From the NCBI GenBank assembly GCA_964632305.1, contig CAZWBR010000018.1, forward strand, positions 1 to 64,000: 64,000 bases of DNA. Reading direction: 5' to 3'. A model generated the notes under the pieces. The model was given only the letters and a program-made list of their open reading frames with translations. It was not told the origin of the DNA and did no database searches. Made by a program: the position numbers and the translations under genes. This DNA comes from CAZWBR01 sp964632305. GTDB lineage: Bacteria > Bacteroidota > Bacteroidia > Bacteroidales > Prolixibacteraceae. Positions 1 through 9,875 of this stretch are shown here, one piece after another. Each line of letters starts with the position of its first letter. Within the stretch, counting starts at the first letter, position 1.

Positions 1-177
1 CAAAAACAAAAAAAGCCGAAGTCGGGGGCTTTAGCTTAATCGCTGCTCATCTCGGGAAGGCACTGAATCGGGATACGACCTACGGATTAATCCCGAATGA
101 TCGGGACCGCTCTAACCAATTGAGCTATTTTCTGAATAATTGATCATGAAGGTACAAAAACAAAAAAAGCCGAAGTC
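1..177. repeat. Imperfect tandem duplication around tRNA-Asn
   Basis: The first 23 bases recur without change at 155-177. The stretch after each copy resembles tRNA-Asn, intact at 197-270 and degenerate at about 55-131. This is what a tandem duplication of the tRNA plus its terminator would leave after one copy decayed. The left copy may extend beyond the window. Confidence 0.6.
55..131 (-). pseudogene. Degenerate tRNA-Asn copy
   Basis: Bases 74-90 are identical to the T-side of the anticodon arm and variable region of the intact tRNA-Asn (219-235), and 107-128 match its D-arm with a few changes. Between them the 5' half of the anticodon arm is replaced by the palindrome TCCCGAATGATCGGGA (91-106). 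The T-arm and acceptor stem do not pair. It cannot fold as a tRNA, so I read it as a decayed duplicate and not a functional gene. Confidence 0.6.
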
Positions 178-194
178 AATGACTTCAGCTTTTT
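162..194 (-). terminator. Rho-independent terminator after tRNA-Asn
   Basis: On the minus strand an A-rich stem (AGCTGAAGTCA / TGACTTCGGCT) is followed directly by a run of T. It lies 3 bases downstream of the tRNA-Asn 3' end, so it should end that transcript. Confidence 0.75.
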
Positions 195-196
195 CG

Positions 197-270
197 CTCC
201 TCAGGTAGGACTTGAACCTACGACCTACGGATTAACAGTCCGCCGCTCTAACCAACTGAGCTACTAAGGA
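197..270 (-). tRNA. tRNA-Asn (anticodon GTT)
   Basis: A complete 74-nt cloverleaf is present on the minus strand. The acceptor stem TCCTTAG pairs with CTGAGGA with one G-T pair, the D-loop carries GTTGG, the anticodon loop CTGTTAA gives anticodon GTT (plus-strand bases 234-236), and the T-loop is GTTCGAA. CCA is not encoded, as is usual in Bacteroidota. A terminator follows at 162-194 and a degenerate copy lies farther on. Confidence 0.95.
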
Positions 271-422
271 ATATATTTTTTAATCAATTTCCAGAGAACG
301 TTGTTTTGATGAACTTTGCTTTGTTTCCGTGGCTTTCAGCCGGCGCTCTTTTCATCATGTTTGCCCTAGCATTTAATTTTCTAAAGCGTTGCAAAAATAA
401 GCACTTTTTCAGAAATCAAAAA

Positions 423-430
423 TATATTTG
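423..430 (+). promoter_or_regulatory. -7 promoter box for the PfkB kinase
   Basis: TATATTTG matches the Bacteroidota -7 consensus TAnnTTTG and lies 28 bases before the chosen ATG at 459. No clear -33 TTG sits at the usual distance. Its position argues against starting the protein farther upstream. Confidence 0.5.
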
Positions 431-458
431 CAAAAATATTCAAAAAAAATTGAAGCAG

Positions 459-1439
459 ATGGGATCAACAAAAATATTGGGAATTGGCAATGCCCTGGTC
501 GATATCATTGCCTTGCTCGACGACGATCAGACTATCAATAATTTGGGATTGCCCAAGGGAGGGATGACCCTGGTCGATGGCGATCTCTCGGACCGGATCA
601 GACTGGGACTGTTGAACCAAAAAACTAAGGTGGCAACCGGCGGATCGGTGGCCAACGCGATGAACGGGATCGCCAATCTGGGCGTTCCCTGCGGATTTAT
701 GGGCTCGATCGGGCGCGACGACCTCGGGAAACTATTCGAGGATGATCTGAAAGCCCATGCCATCGATCGTGTTCTTAGATATGCCGATCTTCCCACCGGG
801 AGGGCAGTCTGTCTGATCAGCCCCGACGGCGAGCGGACCATGGCCACCTATCTGGGCGCCGCCGTGGAGATGACCCCGGAGGATATTACTGAGGAAGTGC
901 TTTCAGGATACCAGATCTTCTTTGTCGAGGGCTACCTGGTCTTTAACCATGCGCTGATCATGGCCGCTGCTTCACAGGCCAAATCGGCCGGGCTTACCAT
1001 CGCCCTCGATCTGGCCAGTTACAATGTGGTGGAGGCCAACCGTGCGGTTTTGGACGAGCTGGTCGATAATTATGTCGATATCATTTTTGCCAACGAGGAG
1101 GAAGCCGTTGCTTTTACCGGTTTAAGCCCCGTTGAGGCGCTCGGTCATCTGGCCCGGCGCTGTGATATCGCCGTGGTGAAAGTGGGGAAAGAAGGGGCTT
1201 ATGTCCGTCAGGGCGGGCAGCAGTTCCATATCCCGGCACTGGGCAGCGAGGCGGTCGACACCACCGGGGCGGGCGATTTCTTCGCCGCCGGATTCCTGGC
1301 CGGTCTGGCCAAAGGCTACGATCTTGAGAAATGCGGCAAGCTGGGCGCCCTGCTGGCCGGGAAGGTCATCAAAACGGCCGGGGCTAAGCTGGGACCTGCC
1401 GAATGGGCGGTGATCCGCGAGACGGAGACGAAACTTTAG
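459..1439 (+). CDS. PfkB-family carbohydrate/nucleoside kinase (adenosine-kinase-like)
   Basis: This 326-residue cytoplasmic kinase would transfer ATP phosphate to a sugar or nucleoside. The PfkB signature with the catalytic Asp is DTTGAGD at residues 267-273, followed by FFAAGFLAGL, and the glycine-rich substrate-side motif GGSVANAM is near residue 61. Length is normal for the ribokinase/adenosine kinase group. The frame is open from 306, but the first 51 residues there are unlike the family and overlap a -7 promoter box, so the start is placed at MGSTKILGIGNALVD. Homologues in Bacteroidota are usually called adenosine kinase, but the substrate cannot be fixed from sequence. It is a single gene with its own terminator at 1519. 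Confidence 0.88.
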   Translation: MGSTKILGIGNALVDIIALLDDDQTINNLGLPKGGMTLVDGDLSDRIRLGLLNQKTKVATGGSVANAMNGIANLGVPCGFMGSIGRDDLGKLFEDDLKAHAIDRVLRYADLPTGRAVCLISPDGERTMATYLGAAVEMTPEDITEEVLSGYQIFFVEGYLVFNHALIMAAASQAKSAGLTIALDLASYNVVEANRAVLDELVDNYVDIIFANEEEAVAFTGLSPVEALGHLARRCDIAVVKVGKEGAYVRQGGQQFHIPALGSEAVDTTGAGDFFAAGFLAGLAKGYDLEKCGKLGALLAGKVIKTAGAKLGPAEWAVIRETETKL

Positions 1440-1518
1440 CCCGGGCGGGGTGTTACCCTTCCCTTTCCGTAAAAGCTGAATAGATGGTTTTTTTAACCCT
1501 GCATAAATGATCTTTACA

Positions 1519-1550
1519 AGTCCCCCGGTTCACGGGGGCTTTTCTTTTTT
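1519..1550 (+). terminator. Terminator of the PfkB kinase gene
   Basis: The stem AGTCCCCCG / CGGGGGCT closes a GTTCA loop and is followed by TTTTCTTTTTT, 80 bases after the stop codon. Confidence 0.85.
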
Positions 1551-1679
1551 TGCAAACAGCAAGACTTTCATAACGCCTTTTTTCTCTTCCGTAAAACGCT
1601 TGTGCCGTCAAACCGCTAAAATTTAGGATCTGAAGTTCTGGATTCGGTATAGTCCCTGTTTCATCCCTGTTTGCTCCGG

Positions 1680-1752
1680 GGTATCTCTAAGGTTCCTGTA
1701 AGGTTCCTCCAAGGTTCCTGTAAGCTAAGATACAGGAACCATACAGAAAGGT
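1680..1752. repeat. 11-bp quadruplet array A with inverted arm
   Basis: Four contiguous 11-bp units run from 1680 to 1723: GGTATCTCTAA, GGTTCCTGTAA, GGTTCCTCCAA and GGTTCCTGTAA. After GCTAAGA comes the inverted arm TACAGGAACC (1731-1740), a perfect 10-base complement of units 2 and 4, then a weaker inverted half unit up to 1752. The layout is the same as at 25510, 38522 and 55334. Confidence 0.8.
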
Positions 1753-1930
1753 TAGTCGAACCTATGGCAAAGAAGGGAGTTGATATGGCTTAAGTGTTGC
1801 TTATTACTCTCCTGAGATAAGGAATGGTCGGGGAGGGCAGTGGGCCGGGAAACGGGATTTGGGATTATCTTTCGGGATTGGAGGATTTGTGCACGACCCG
1901 GAGACGGGAACTTTTATATGAGATGGGATA

Positions 1931-1974
1931 AAAAGAAGAACCACGGTGGACATTAGGGTCACCGTGGTTCTTTT
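1931..1974 (-). terminator. Terminator of tyrS (possibly bidirectional)
   Basis: A 12-bp stem AGAACCACGGTG / CACCGTGGTTCT has A-rich sequence on the left and TTTTATTT on the right. It can therefore terminate tyrS on the minus strand (T-run CTTCTTTTT) and plus-strand readthrough. Confidence 0.85.
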
Positions 1975-2012
1975 ATTTGGAATAGCTGTTTTAATGATCC
2001 TGACGGATGCTC

Positions 2013-3308
<1,296 letters not shown>

Positions 3309-3679
3309 AGCGTACGAAAAAATTTTTGACAAAAATAGTTCATTATTCCGATCATTTAAAAATAGTTGCATAAAACTGAGTCGCTTTTTCGGTGTTTTGG
3401 CAAAAGAATGGCGGATTGTTGACGGGTGCGGCTGTCGCTATTCAACCGGGGCGAATGATTAATGAGCCAATAATTCATTGTCGGGTATGTTGTTATTCCT
3501 TTCCATTTAAGGGTGGTTTTTTCACGGTTTAGGGCAGGTGCCGGATCATGCTGTTGACAGGATGGTGAAAGTCGGAATTTTGATCGGGATATTTGTCCGG
3601 GGCGGAAGGATTCATGTTCTCAAGTTGGATGTTGAGTTGTTTTTTTTCGCAACTTTGGATAAATCTTGAAACCTGTACT
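3309..3679. other. Divergent intergenic region
   Basis: This 371-bp gap lies between the divergent starts of tyrS and an unknown membrane protein. Apart from the tyrS -7 box at 3330 I see no RNA gene, repeat or conserved ORF. Confidence 0.5.
3330..3337 (-). promoter_or_regulatory. -7 promoter box of tyrS
   Basis: On the minus strand TATTTTTG fits the consensus TAnnTTTG and ends about 21 bases before the tyrS ATG at 3308, giving a short leader with no room for a T-box. Confidence 0.5.
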
Positions 3680-4480
3680 ATGAGAAAAGAAAGAATCATC
3701 GGGGTCAGTAATGCCATTGGGTTGATATCTATTGTTTTGTTGATTTACTGGGTGTTCGTGTTTATTGCCTCCTCGGTTTTCGGGTTAAAGGTTTTTAAAG
3801 AGAACATCACCGAGTCGTTTTACTTCAGTATTTTGGGTATCCTGGCTTTAATGCTGGGCGCGTTGATGATTAATGTTATGTTGAACCTGACCCGTATGGC
3901 CGACCATCTGGGGCAGAATGTTCCCAAAGCCGGATCGAACCGTTCGGCCAATATCAAAGTGTTCATTTTCATCCTGAGTTTTCCGGTTTTGCTGGCCTTG
4001 ATGTTTGCCGGAGACTGGTTGACCAATAAAAACAAGGAGAAATACCTGATCGGAGCGGCAAATTACCTGGTTGAGCAGTATCCTGACCGGCTGAAGCAAA
4101 TTGCGGCTTATCGTTTTGATACCGTTTATCTGAGAAGTAGTGAACAAACTCTTCGTTTCCTGGTGAAGAACAGTGAGGAGTTTCAGGAGATTGCCGTCAT
4201 TGTGCCCGATTCGGTGGAAAACGATCCGGTCTTTTTGAAGATTGACGGTTATTCTATGGATTGGGATAAGGATCAGGGGCAAGGCAAGATCAGTATGATA
4301 TATTCCTGTTCCCAGTCGGAACACGAGTATCTGAAGAGTGTCTTTGAAAAAGGATTTACCGGGTCCCGCTTTGGTTCGCGTGACGGAACTTATGAGCTTT
4401 ATTATCCGGTTATTGTAGAAGGACGGATATTTGTTCTGTATTTTTCAGATTATCAGCGTTATGGTAAGATTGGCTCTTAA
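3680..4480 (+). CDS. Unknown membrane protein, three TM helices
   Basis: I do not recognise a family for this 266-residue protein. It has three likely membrane helices (about residues 12-36, 48-70 and 92-112), a short basic/polar linker after helix 2, and a soluble C-terminal domain of about 150 residues that lacks cysteines in motif arrangement or obvious catalytic residues. The open frame extends 29 codons upstream but starts without any family-like sequence; MRKERIIGVS directly before the first helix is the likely start. It stands alone between tyrS (divergent) and the tetrapyrrole locus. The membrane-plus-soluble layout would fit a small sensor or regulator, but nothing in the sequence proves that. 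Confidence 0.7.
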   Translation: MRKERIIGVSNAIGLISIVLLIYWVFVFIASSVFGLKVFKENITESFYFSILGILALMLGALMINVMLNLTRMADHLGQNVPKAGSNRSANIKVFIFILSFPVLLALMFAGDWLTNKNKEKYLIGAANYLVEQYPDRLKQIAAYRFDTVYLRSSEQTLRFLVKNSEEFQEIAVIVPDSVENDPVFLKIDGYSMDWDKDQGQGKISMIYSCSQSEHEYLKSVFEKGFTGSRFGSRDGTYELYYPVIVEGRIFVLYFSDYQRYGKIGS

Positions 4481-4611
4481 GCTTTAGGCTCCCTGTTGAT
4501 TTCGTTATGTAAAGGGATTTTTCGGGTCCGAATGTTGGGGTAGCTCTGCCGGGGTTGATTGACTGTTATTTAATAACAAAGAAATGAGGTAATCCTGCGG
4601 ATTATTGAAGA

Positions 4612-4619
4612 TATATTTG
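4612..4619 (+). promoter_or_regulatory. -7 promoter box at head of the tetrapyrrole locus
   Basis: TATATTTG matches TAnnTTTG. It is 32 bases upstream of the small protein at 4651 and could drive that gene and the TonB receptor behind it. No good -33 TTG is seen. Confidence 0.5.
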
Positions 4620-4650
4620 CTTTCTTTGTGCCTTGTAAGTTGTCGAAGCA

Positions 4651-5004
4651 ATGTATTATTTCGGAGTTTTTTCATCGCATATTCCTTATATCCTGTTCAC
4701 CGTGGTTTACATGGTTTATATGGGTATGTTTTCGCTGATGAAACCGAAGTGTGAAGAGGCACTCCCCAATCCGACAGAAAGTCACCTTCAGCAAACCGAT
4801 GTGGCAAAGGCAAACGTTGCTGCTACTGCAAAGGCTTATGTTGTAAAAGACCTGAGTTTTCACTATTGTTATGTTGCAGACTGTTCGTTTCACCCGGTTC
4901 CCGACGACAGGAGCCGACCGGCAGTTTTTCACCCGGATATCCCTGTCCGGGCAGTATGTTTTGGTTTTTCTGATTTTTCGCGTCCTCCACCCTCATTGGT
5001 CTGA
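4651..5004 (+). CDS. Small membrane-anchored protein upstream of TonB receptor
   Basis: This is an uncertain 117-residue protein. Residues about 8-30 form one hydrophobic helix (YILFTVVYMVYMGMF), followed by a polar stretch, a histidine/aromatic-rich part and the C-terminal SRPPPSLV. It starts 32 bases after a good -7 box and lies 122 bases before the TonB-dependent receptor, the same strand. From memory, short proteins of this build with an RPPP or RGPP tail occur in front of TonB receptors in Bacteroidota; I cannot verify that here. It might be a helper or regulator of the receptor, or a leader peptide. Opposite-strand frames in this stretch look random. Confidence 0.5.
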   Translation: MYYFGVFSSHIPYILFTVVYMVYMGMFSLMKPKCEEALPNPTESHLQQTDVAKANVAATAKAYVVKDLSFHYCYVADCSFHPVPDDRSRPAVFHPDIPVRAVCFGFSDFSRPPPSLV

Positions 5005-5126
5005 TTATCCTTTGGAGGAGCGGCCAGCCATACATAGTTGTCCTTCATCGGTCTAGTGTTTTATCTTCTGTTCTGCGGGATGGAAGGAGTGGTTGGCCTA
5101 CAGTTAAATCAACCAAAAATCAGACA

Positions 5127-7220
5127 ATGAATTATAAATATTTGAGCGTTGTAGCAGTGTTTCTTGCCTTTACTTTTACAACGAGGGCGCAGGATATGCT
5201 TGTCGTCACGGATACGACAGCAGTTCCGAAAGTTGAGATTGGCGAAGTGGTGATCAATGCCTCGAAGAACCAGTCGAAGCTGAAGGAGTTGCCCGCGTCG
5301 GTATCGCTGCTGTCGACGGAAACGATCAGACAAAATGAAGTTCATTCATTAACCGATATCACTTCGACAGCCCCCAACTTCTTTATGCCAGACTACGGAT
5401 CGAAGCTGACAGCCCCGGTCTATATCAGGGGGATCGGTTCGCGGATCGACGCCCCGTCGGTGGGCCTTTATGTCGATAATGTGCCCTATTTTGAGAAGGC
5501 TTCCTTCAATTTCGATTTCTTCGATATCCAGAGGATCGAAGTCCTTCGTGGCCCCCAAGGCACGCTTTACGGCCGGAATACGATGGCCGGGATCGTGAAT
5601 GTGCTCACCCTCTCGCCGATGGATTACCAGGGAACCCGCGTCAACCTGTCGGCCGGCTCCTATGGTTCCGCTGCCGTGAATGCCGGACATTACGGAAAGA
5701 CGGGCAATAAGTTTGCCTATTCTTTATCGTCCAATTACCTGCATCAAAACGGTTTCTTTAAGAACCAATACACCAACGATCAGGTGGATGAGCTCAATTC
5801 TGCCGGTTTCCGCAATAAGCTGATCTGGAGACCCACGCAGAGCCTGTCGTTCGAGAATGTGCTCAGCTTCGAGCATAGCGACCAGGGGGGCTATCCCTAC
5901 GCGGTTTTCAACACCACCACCAATCGTCCCGACCCGATTAATTACAACCAGTACAGCTCCTATTACCGTAACCTTTTCTCCGATGCTTTGGTTGCCCGTG
6001 TGGTGAAGAACAATTACGAGATTTCTTCGACCACTTCGTACCAGTTACTGGACGATACACAAAAGATAGACCAGGACTTCACGGCCGATTCGCTCTATTT
6101 CGTGGTGCAGAAACAGCATCAGCACATGATTTCAGAGGAGTTGATTGCCCGGTCGAGAGGCGATCACCGCTATCAGTGGCTGGTGGGCGCTTACGGATTT
6201 ATGCAGTTCCTGGATAAGGGGGTCGATGTGGATAATTATAAGGCAAAGAGCAAGTCGTTCAAGCAATACGACAATACTGTTTCGGGTTACGCCTTCTTCC
6301 ATCAATCGACCCTGAATGATTTCCTGGTCAAGAATCTTACGCTGACGGCAGGCATCCGGTTCGACTCTGAGCGAAATGAGCTGGACTATGTCTACGATTT
6401 GAAGAAGAACGGGACCATCGCCAATATGGTCGATACGCTCTATCCTTCGCTTGATTTTTCGGTGGTGATGCCAAAAATAGCGCTCAATTACAATATGGGC
6501 CGAAACAGTGTTTACGCGGTCGTGGCCAAGGGATACAAGACCGGAGGATACAATTCAACGATTGAACGACCCGAAGATTTGACTTTTGATCCTGAAGATA
6601 GCTGGAACTATGAGATGGGTTTGAAATCGTCACTGTTCAATAATATGCTCTATGCCGATCTGGCCTTCTTCTATATCGACTGGCGTAACCAGCAGATCTA
6701 TCAGACCGTCCCCAGCGGAAACGGATCGATGCTGAAGAATGCCGGTAAATCGGAGAGCAAAGGGGTTGAGGCCGCGTTGAAGACGGCGCCGGTCATGGGT
6801 TTTGATGCTTCGGTATCCTACGGATATACCCATGCCACCTTTATCCATAATGTGTTGAATGCCAATATTGACTACAGCGGAAATTTTATCCCTTATGTTC
6901 CGCGCCATACCCTAGCCATCCAACTGAACAAGAGTATCCCTATCCGCAATTCAGCGGTGCTGGATCAGTTGAAAATAAATGTGCTCTATCGGGAAACGGG
7001 AAAGATCTACTGGAATGAGGCGAACTCCCATGCCCAGGATAATTACGGGACCACCGATGTGAAGCTGTCGTTGATAAAAGGCGATATGCAGTTTGACCTG
7101 TGGGGTAAAAATATATTTGGAACTGATTACGAATCTTTTTATTTTGAGGCTCTTGGAAAGAAATATGTCCAAACCGGCAAGCCAGCCCGTTTGGGTGTGA
7201 ACCTTTCTTTAAAATTCTAA
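5127..7220 (+). CDS. TonB-dependent outer-membrane receptor
   Basis: This 697-residue receptor imports an iron- or porphyrin-type ligand across the outer membrane using TonB energy. A signal peptide ends at about residue 21 (TFTTRAQD). The plug domain spans roughly residues 35-160, with VEVLRG-type motif RIEVLRGPQGTLYGRNTMAG. The rest is a 22-strand beta-barrel rich in aromatic and polar alternation, ending in a C-terminal Phe (NLSLKF). There is no N-terminal carboxypeptidase-like domain, so it is the siderophore/heme class and not SusC. It sits 5 bases before an MFS transporter and upstream of hemN, hemY and hemH, which suggests a tetrapyrrole or iron chelate as ligand. The ligand itself is inference. 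Confidence 0.9.
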   Translation: MNYKYLSVVAVFLAFTFTTRAQDMLVVTDTTAVPKVEIGEVVINASKNQSKLKELPASVSLLSTETIRQNEVHSLTDITSTAPNFFMPDYGSKLTAPVYIRGIGSRIDAPSVGLYVDNVPYFEKASFNFDFFDIQRIEVLRGPQGTLYGRNTMAGIVNVLTLSPMDYQGTRVNLSAGSYGSAAVNAGHYGKTGNKFAYSLSSNYLHQNGFFKNQYTNDQVDELNSAGFRNKLIWRPTQSLSFENVLSFEHSDQGGYPYAVFNTTTNRPDPINYNQYSSYYRNLFSDALVARVVKNNYEISSTTSYQLLDDTQKIDQDFTADSLYFVVQKQHQHMISEELIARSRGDHRYQWLVGAYGFMQFLDKGVDVDNYKAKSKSFKQYDNTVSGYAFFHQSTLNDFLVKNLTLTAGIRFDSERNELDYVYDLKKNGTIANMVDTLYPSLDFSVVMPKIALNYNMGRNSVYAVVAKGYKTGGYNSTIERPEDLTFDPEDSWNYEMGLKSSLFNNMLYADLAFFYIDWRNQQIYQTVPSGNGSMLKNAGKSESKGVEAALKTAPVMGFDASVSYGYTHATFIHNVLNANIDYSGNFIPYVPRHTLAIQLNKSIPIRNSAVLDQLKINVLYRETGKIYWNEANSHAQDNYGTTDVKLSLIKGDMQFDLWGKNIFGTDYESFYFEALGKKYVQTGKPARLGVNLSLKF

Positions 7221-7225
7221 AATCG

Positions 7226-8434
7226 ATGAACGAAAAAGCATGGCATAAATTTCCGGTACTCTTCAGTCTTTACATTGCGCAATCCATCCCGATGAGTTTT
7301 TTCTCGACGGTGGTGCCGGTGATTATGCGCCAGGAGCATTACTCGCTGGAATCGATCGGGTTGATGCAGTTGGTTAAGCTCCCCTGGATCTTTAAATTTC
7401 TGTGGGCCCCGATGGTCGACCGCAACACAACCTCGCTCAGGCAGATGAAGCGATGGATTTTCCTGTCGGAGATTTTCTATGCTTTTGTCATTCTCAGTAT
7501 TGGCTTTTTTAATCTGCAGACTGATTTCGTGCTGATTGTGGCGCTGATGGTGATGGCCTTTATCGCATCGGCCACACAGGATATTGCCACCGACGGTTAC
7601 GCGGTCCTGTTGCTGAAGCCGGAGGAGCGCGGATTGGGTAATGCCATGCAGTCGGCCGGTAGCTTTGCCGGATCGCTGATGGGAACCGGCGTCCTGCTGA
7701 TCGCCTATCACTATTTCGGATGGCAGGCGTTGTTGATTCTGCTGGCTGCCTTTGTCTTGTTCGCTCTTATCCCGATAGGGGTTTATAAAAAGAAAATAGA
7801 GATCCCGGTAGAGGAGAAGAAACGGGTTTCGCTGGCCGATGTTTATCGCTTCTTCGCCGTGAAGGGGATGCACAAGCGGGTGCTGGTGCTGATCTTTTAC
7901 TATTCAGGCATTATCGGGATACTGGCGATGCTCAAACCCTGGATGGTCGATCTGGGTTATTCGGTCAAAGAGATCGGGTTTATGTCGGGGATCGTGGGTA
8001 CTTCAGTCGCTTCGCTTGCCGCTTTTGCTTCAGGATTTATTCTGCGCAGGATTGGTCGGCGTAACGCGATGTTTGCTTTCCTTGCGGTCTCGATATTTGC
8101 CTCTGTCTACTTCTGGCTGATATCGCAGGGGACCCCTTCGGTGGTTCAGCTCTATACCGGGATTTGTCTGTTATGGGGCGGGTACGGTTTATCGACGGTT
8201 GTGATTTATACCACGGCGATGGATCTCGTTCGTACTGGTCGTGAGGGAACGGATTTCACGATCCAGATTGTGATAACCCACCTGAGCAGTCTGATCATGG
8301 CCGTGATCAGTGGCAAGGTCGGCGATATACTTGGATACAGTGGTCTCTTTGGGGTGGAGGTCCTGTTCGGATTGGCGGCATTGCTCGCCGTATTTTATGC
8401 TTATCCAAAACGGCAGATTCCCGTAGAAGGATAA
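7226..8434 (+). CDS. MFS transporter, AmpG/RhtX-FptX-like
   Basis: This 402-residue inner-membrane permease has about 12 hydrophobic helices. The motif SATQDIATDGYAV near residue 112 is typical of the AmpG and RhtX/FptX branch of the major facilitator superfamily; RhtX and FptX take up siderophores without an ABC system. It starts 5 bases after the stop of the TonB receptor, so the two are surely co-transcribed and probably form one import path, outer then inner membrane. The following genes are the last steps of heme synthesis, so a porphyrin, heme or ferric siderophore is the likely cargo. Muropeptide transport, the classical AmpG role, is the alternative but does not fit the neighbours. 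Confidence 0.8.
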   Translation: MNEKAWHKFPVLFSLYIAQSIPMSFFSTVVPVIMRQEHYSLESIGLMQLVKLPWIFKFLWAPMVDRNTTSLRQMKRWIFLSEIFYAFVILSIGFFNLQTDFVLIVALMVMAFIASATQDIATDGYAVLLLKPEERGLGNAMQSAGSFAGSLMGTGVLLIAYHYFGWQALLILLAAFVLFALIPIGVYKKKIEIPVEEKKRVSLADVYRFFAVKGMHKRVLVLIFYYSGIIGILAMLKPWMVDLGYSVKEIGFMSGIVGTSVASLAAFASGFILRRIGRRNAMFAFLAVSIFASVYFWLISQGTPSVVQLYTGICLLWGGYGLSTVVIYTTAMDLVRTGREGTDFTIQIVITHLSSLIMAVISGKVGDILGYSGLFGVEVLFGLAALLAVFYAYPKRQIPVEG

Positions 8435-8493
8435 TGACCATGATGGTTTGATATTTGCAATTTGATTGCAGGATTAGTGTATGGAGAATGATG

Positions 8494-9873
8494 ATGAAAG
8501 TTGATCAGCAATTACTTGAGAAATATAATGTGCCGGTGCCGCGTTACACCAGCTATCCGCCGGCCAATCATTTCCGTGATAGTTTCACGGAAAGGGAGTA
8601 TCTCGATTTGATTGAGGCCTCCAATTCCGGGAGACCTGAGTATATCGCATTTTATGTGCATATTCCCTTCTGTAAGAAGATTTGTTACTACTGCGGTTGC
8701 AACGCCTGTCCGCTGGGCAAAGGGGACCAGGTGTCCGGTTATATCGAAGCGGTGAAGAAAGAGATCCGGATGGTTTCATCCCGGATTGGTAAATCGCGTA
8801 AGGTGTCGCAGATCCATTTTGGCGGCGGGACCCCCAATGCCATTTCTTCGGCCTACCTGAGCGAGATTAATGCCTTGTTCTTCTCCCTCTTCAACTTTAT
8901 CCACCAGCCGGAGATCGCGATCGAATGTAATCCCGCCTACCTTGATCCGGTTTATGTTGATGATTTGAAGAAGGCGGGTTTTAACCGTTTCAGTCTGGGG
9001 ATTCAGGATTTCGATAAGGGGGTACTAAAATCGGTGAACCGCGATCCATCTGCCCTACCGGTGGATCAGTTGATCGGGCTGTTGAAGGCGGGAGACAAGA
9101 AAATCTCGGTCAACCTTGACTTTATCTATGGGTTGCCTGGTCAGAATGCTGAATCGTTTGCCCGGACGATTGGTCAGGCGATAGATTTGCGCCCCGACCG
9201 GTTGGTTACCTTTTCCTATGCCCATGTGCCGTGGTTGAAGAAACATCAGTTGATCCTGGAGAAGAAGGGATTGCCCGGACCGGATGAGAAGATGGAGATG
9301 TTTTTGACCGGAAATGAATTGCTGAAGCGGGAGGGCTACCGGTTTATCGGGTTCGATCACTATGTCTTGCCGGAGGATGAACTGAATATTGCCTACCAGA
9401 ATCATCTGTTGCACCGTAACTTCCAGGGCTATTGCACCCGCCGTACAACAGGACAGGTCTATGCTTTCGGTGTCTCGGCCATCAGTCAGCTCGACGGGGG
9501 TTATATTCAGAATAGTAAAGAGGTAACCGGGTATATTGATAGTATCAATCAGGGGAAACTGGCCGTCGAGAAGGGAATTGTGCTGAACTCCGGCCAGCGG
9601 ATCGCCCGTGAAGTGATCAATGAATTGATGTGTAACCGGTTGATTAAATGGCACGATTTGTCGACACGGCTGCAGGTGCCGGTTGAGGAACTTCGCCGTA
9701 TCTTTGTTCCTGATCCAATGGTATTCGAAGAGTTTGTCGCGGATGGTTTGCTGAGTTTCTCCGACGATCAGTTGGTCGTTTCCGAGACCGGATGGCTTTT
9801 TATCCGGAATATTGCTGCGGCTATCGATCCGGCCTTTAAGTCGGGTGAAAATAAATATTCAAAAGCGGTCTGA
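8494..9873 (+). CDS. hemN: Oxygen-independent coproporphyrinogen III dehydrogenase
   Basis: This 460-residue radical SAM enzyme decarboxylates two propionates of coproporphyrinogen III to give protoporphyrinogen IX. The cluster motif has the HemN spacing CxxxCxxCxC at residues 60, 64, 67 and 69, in HIPFCKKICYYCGC. The N-terminal YTSYPPANHF and the GGGTPN motif are also of the true HemN type and not the HemW type, and the length fits. Three consecutive ATGs occur at 8488, 8491 and 8494; GGAG at 8483-8486 is best spaced for the last. The gene lies 59 bases after the MFS gene and 2 bases before the oxidase gene. Confidence 0.93.
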   Translation: MKVDQQLLEKYNVPVPRYTSYPPANHFRDSFTEREYLDLIEASNSGRPEYIAFYVHIPFCKKICYYCGCNACPLGKGDQVSGYIEAVKKEIRMVSSRIGKSRKVSQIHFGGGTPNAISSAYLSEINALFFSLFNFIHQPEIAIECNPAYLDPVYVDDLKKAGFNRFSLGIQDFDKGVLKSVNRDPSALPVDQLIGLLKAGDKKISVNLDFIYGLPGQNAESFARTIGQAIDLRPDRLVTFSYAHVPWLKKHQLILEKKGLPGPDEKMEMFLTGNELLKREGYRFIGFDHYVLPEDELNIAYQNHLLHRNFQGYCTRRTTGQVYAFGVSAISQLDGGYIQNSKEVTGYIDSINQGKLAVEKGIVLNSGQRIAREVINELMCNRLIKWHDLSTRLQVPVEELRRIFVPDPMVFEEFVADGLLSFSDDQLVVSETGWLFIRNIAAAIDPAFKSGENKYSKAV

Positions 9874-9875
9874 AG

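Larger units (their letters stand above)
1440..2012. other. Long convergent intergenic region
   Basis: This 573-bp gap separates the 3' ends of the PfkB gene and tyrS. It holds a plus-strand terminator near 1519, an 11-bp repeat array with an inverted arm at 1680-1752, and the tyrS terminator at 1931. I see no coding sequence. Confidence 0.7.

Noticed and set aside
1680..1752. Quadruplet arrays as short CRISPR arrays
   Set aside because: Units are 11 bp and directly adjacent, with no spacers, no cas genes, and an inverted arm that CRISPR arrays lack.
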